DNA of 6,255 bases. It comes from an uncultured Selenomonadales bacterium. Lineage in GTDB: Bacteria > Bacillota > Negativicutes > Selenomonadales > Selenomonadaceae. The notes under the pieces were generated by a model, which was not told where the DNA came from, did not search any database, and was given only the letters and a program-made list of their open reading frames with translations. Position 1 is the stretch's first letter, and the number at the start of each line of letters is the position of its first letter. A program made the translations under genes and the position numbers. The DNA lies in NCBI GenBank assembly GCA_946403735.1, contig CAMJAZ010000108.1, forward strand, positions 1 through 6,255, read 5' to 3'. Of this stretch, positions 5,225-6,255 are shown piece by piece.

Positions 5225-6255
5225 CTAATTGTAAAAACTGTGCGTAAATTTTTTGTCGGCGTTACAAACGGCAAAGTCAGCGTCGTCAATGTCGCTGTAG
5301 TTCACGTACAACATATTTTTATCCAAAAGTTCCATTAACAAACGTTTTTGGTCGTCTAAACTAAGCGCCGCAAAATCGTCAACCGCCGCGTCCATATCAG
5401 ACGGATTTACTTTATAGCTGATGAAGTCCGAATGCGCAATTTTTTTGTACAGCGCTTGAATCGTTTCAAAATCTTTCGCCGCCGCTATTTCGTCTACAAA
5501 TTTTTCATTCAACTTCGCCAGTTCGCAGTAAATGAAACTGCCGCCGCCTTGCCAGTCTACCGCCTTTGATATGCCGCCTTGCTCGCCGTCGATAACACGT
5601 TTCAGCCGTTCAACCGTCACCGTCTCTATATAATCCATTTGCTCAACGCCGATATATTGCCGTTTCATCTTATGCGCTACCGCCGCCGTCGTGCCACTTC
5701 CTACAAAATTATCAAGCACTATATCGCCTTCATTTGTCGCTAGCGTCAATATTCGCTGTATCAATCTTTCAGGTTTCGGCGTCGCAAAAACTTCCAACAA
5801 ATTCAACGCTTTAATTTCTTTTTTTGATTCGTCAGTATGTCCGACTTCATCACTTTTCCAAATTGTTTTTGAAACCGTGCCGCCTTGAACTTCTGATAAA
5901 AATCTTTTTACAGAAGGAACATTATTACCGTCTTTGCCAAAATAAATTCTGTTATCTGCAAGTAATTCATCAAATTTTTTTTTAGAAAATCTCCAACTTG
6001 TACCCACTGGTGGCAAAACTTTTCTTCCACTTGGCGTTGTAATTTCGTAAATATCAGACGGCGTTAATCTTTTTGCTGAACAATCGCCAGACTTCCAAAC
6101 GCCGCGCGGGTCATTGTCTGGATTTTTATAACGTGTGTTCATTTCTTCGGTACGCGGCAATAAATTCGGTCGCCAAACATTTTTGTCTTTAGCATAAAGC
6201 AAAATAAAATCGTGAGAATCTGATAAATATTTAGCGTCATTTTGCGGCGAATATT
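5225..6255 (-). CDS. mod: Type III DNA-methyltransferase, Mod subunit (C-terminal part; start outside window)
   Basis: Mod recognises the target site, methylates adenine with S-adenosylmethionine, and guides Res. The frame is open to the right edge, giving 342 residues and the TAG stop at 5225-5227. The first visible residues, YSPQNDAKYLSDSHDFILLY, belong to the conserved Mod core, so the TTG at 6202 is internal and not the start. Next come WRPNLLPRTEEMNTRYKNP and a variable region that should contain the target recognition domain. TPKPERLIQRI (motif X-like) and the SAM-binding motif LDNFVGSGTT (motif I, 5687-5716) follow, then RQYIGVEQMDYIETVTVERL and a conserved-looking C-terminal tail ending HSFYN. 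Motif I downstream of the recognition region is the beta-class order typical of type III enzymes. The catalytic DPPY motif must lie upstream, outside the window, so activity cannot be judged. A run of nine A on the coding strand (5975-5983) encodes KKK. Confidence 0.92.
   Translation of the reverse strand, partial: YSPQNDAKYLSDSHDFILLYAKDKNVWRPNLLPRTEEMNTRYKNPDNDPRGVWKSGDCSAKRLTPSDIYEITTPSGRKVLPPVGTSWRFSKKKFDELLADNRIYFGKDGNNVPSVKRFLSEVQGGTVSKTIWKSDEVGHTDESKKEIKALNLLEVFATPKPERLIQRILTLATNEGDIVLDNFVGSGTTAAVAHKMKRQYIGVEQMDYIETVTVERLKRVIDGEQGGISKAVDWQGGGSFIYCELAKLNEKFVDEIAAAKDFETIQALYKKIAHSDFISYKVNPSDMDAAVDDFAALSLDDQKRLLMELLDKNMLYVNYSDIDDADFAVCNADKKFTHSFYN

Noticed and set aside
6200..6202. TTG as the start of mod
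   Set aside because: The frame stays open upstream to the window edge and encodes conserved Mod residues (SPQNDAKYLSDSHDFI), so this codon is internal.
1..6255. CRISPR array, tRNA, rRNA, insertion sequence or transposase
   Set aside because: No regularly spaced identical repeats, cloverleaf-like sequence, transposase motif or flanking terminal repeats were seen.

Overview
The window is AT-rich with compact intergenic spaces, strong Shine-Dalgarno sequences (AGGAGG-like, including one GAGGTGAT) and frequent TTG starts. Together with the type of helix-turn-helix protein present, this suggests a low-GC Bacillota genome. Negativicutes or Clostridia are possible, but that is inference and no ribosomal marker is present. 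The palindrome AAAATTTT recurs very often and may be a genome signature.

Layout from left to right. (1) Positions 1-110, minus strand: the first 36 codons of a membrane-anchored protein that runs off the left edge. It is preceded by a consensus-like promoter whose -35/-10 spacer contains nine consecutive G, a candidate phase-variable promoter. (2) Positions 256-1854, minus strand: a transmembrane Ser/Thr protein kinase with an N-terminal kinase domain, one membrane segment, a Pro/Ser/Thr-rich linker of four 14-residue repeats, and a C-terminal, presumably extracytoplasmic, domain I do not recognise. (3) Positions 1904-2347, plus strand: a 147-residue helix-turn-helix protein transcribed divergently from the kinase. 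The short space between them holds a 6-bp-arm inverted repeat that could be a shared operator. (4) Positions 2358-6255, minus strand: a type III restriction-modification locus. It is read as mod (C-terminal part only, entering from the right edge), then a 183-bp spacer with a candidate promoter and a strong hairpin, then a 62-codon ORF resembling the N-terminus of a HigA/NadS-like antitoxin without its DNA-binding domain, then res (846 aa). Res starts at TTG inside the 3' end of the small ORF.

How the genes may work together: Mod and Res form a defence system in which Mod supplies target recognition and adenine methylation, and Res supplies ATP-dependent translocation and cleavage. The second promoter and hairpin between mod and res could uncouple Res from Mod expression. 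The kinase and helix-turn-helix gene form a separate divergent pair that looks like a signal-sensing module. The gene at the left edge may be switched by slippage of the G tract. All visible res motifs and the mod SAM-binding motif are intact. The mod catalytic DPPY motif lies outside the window.
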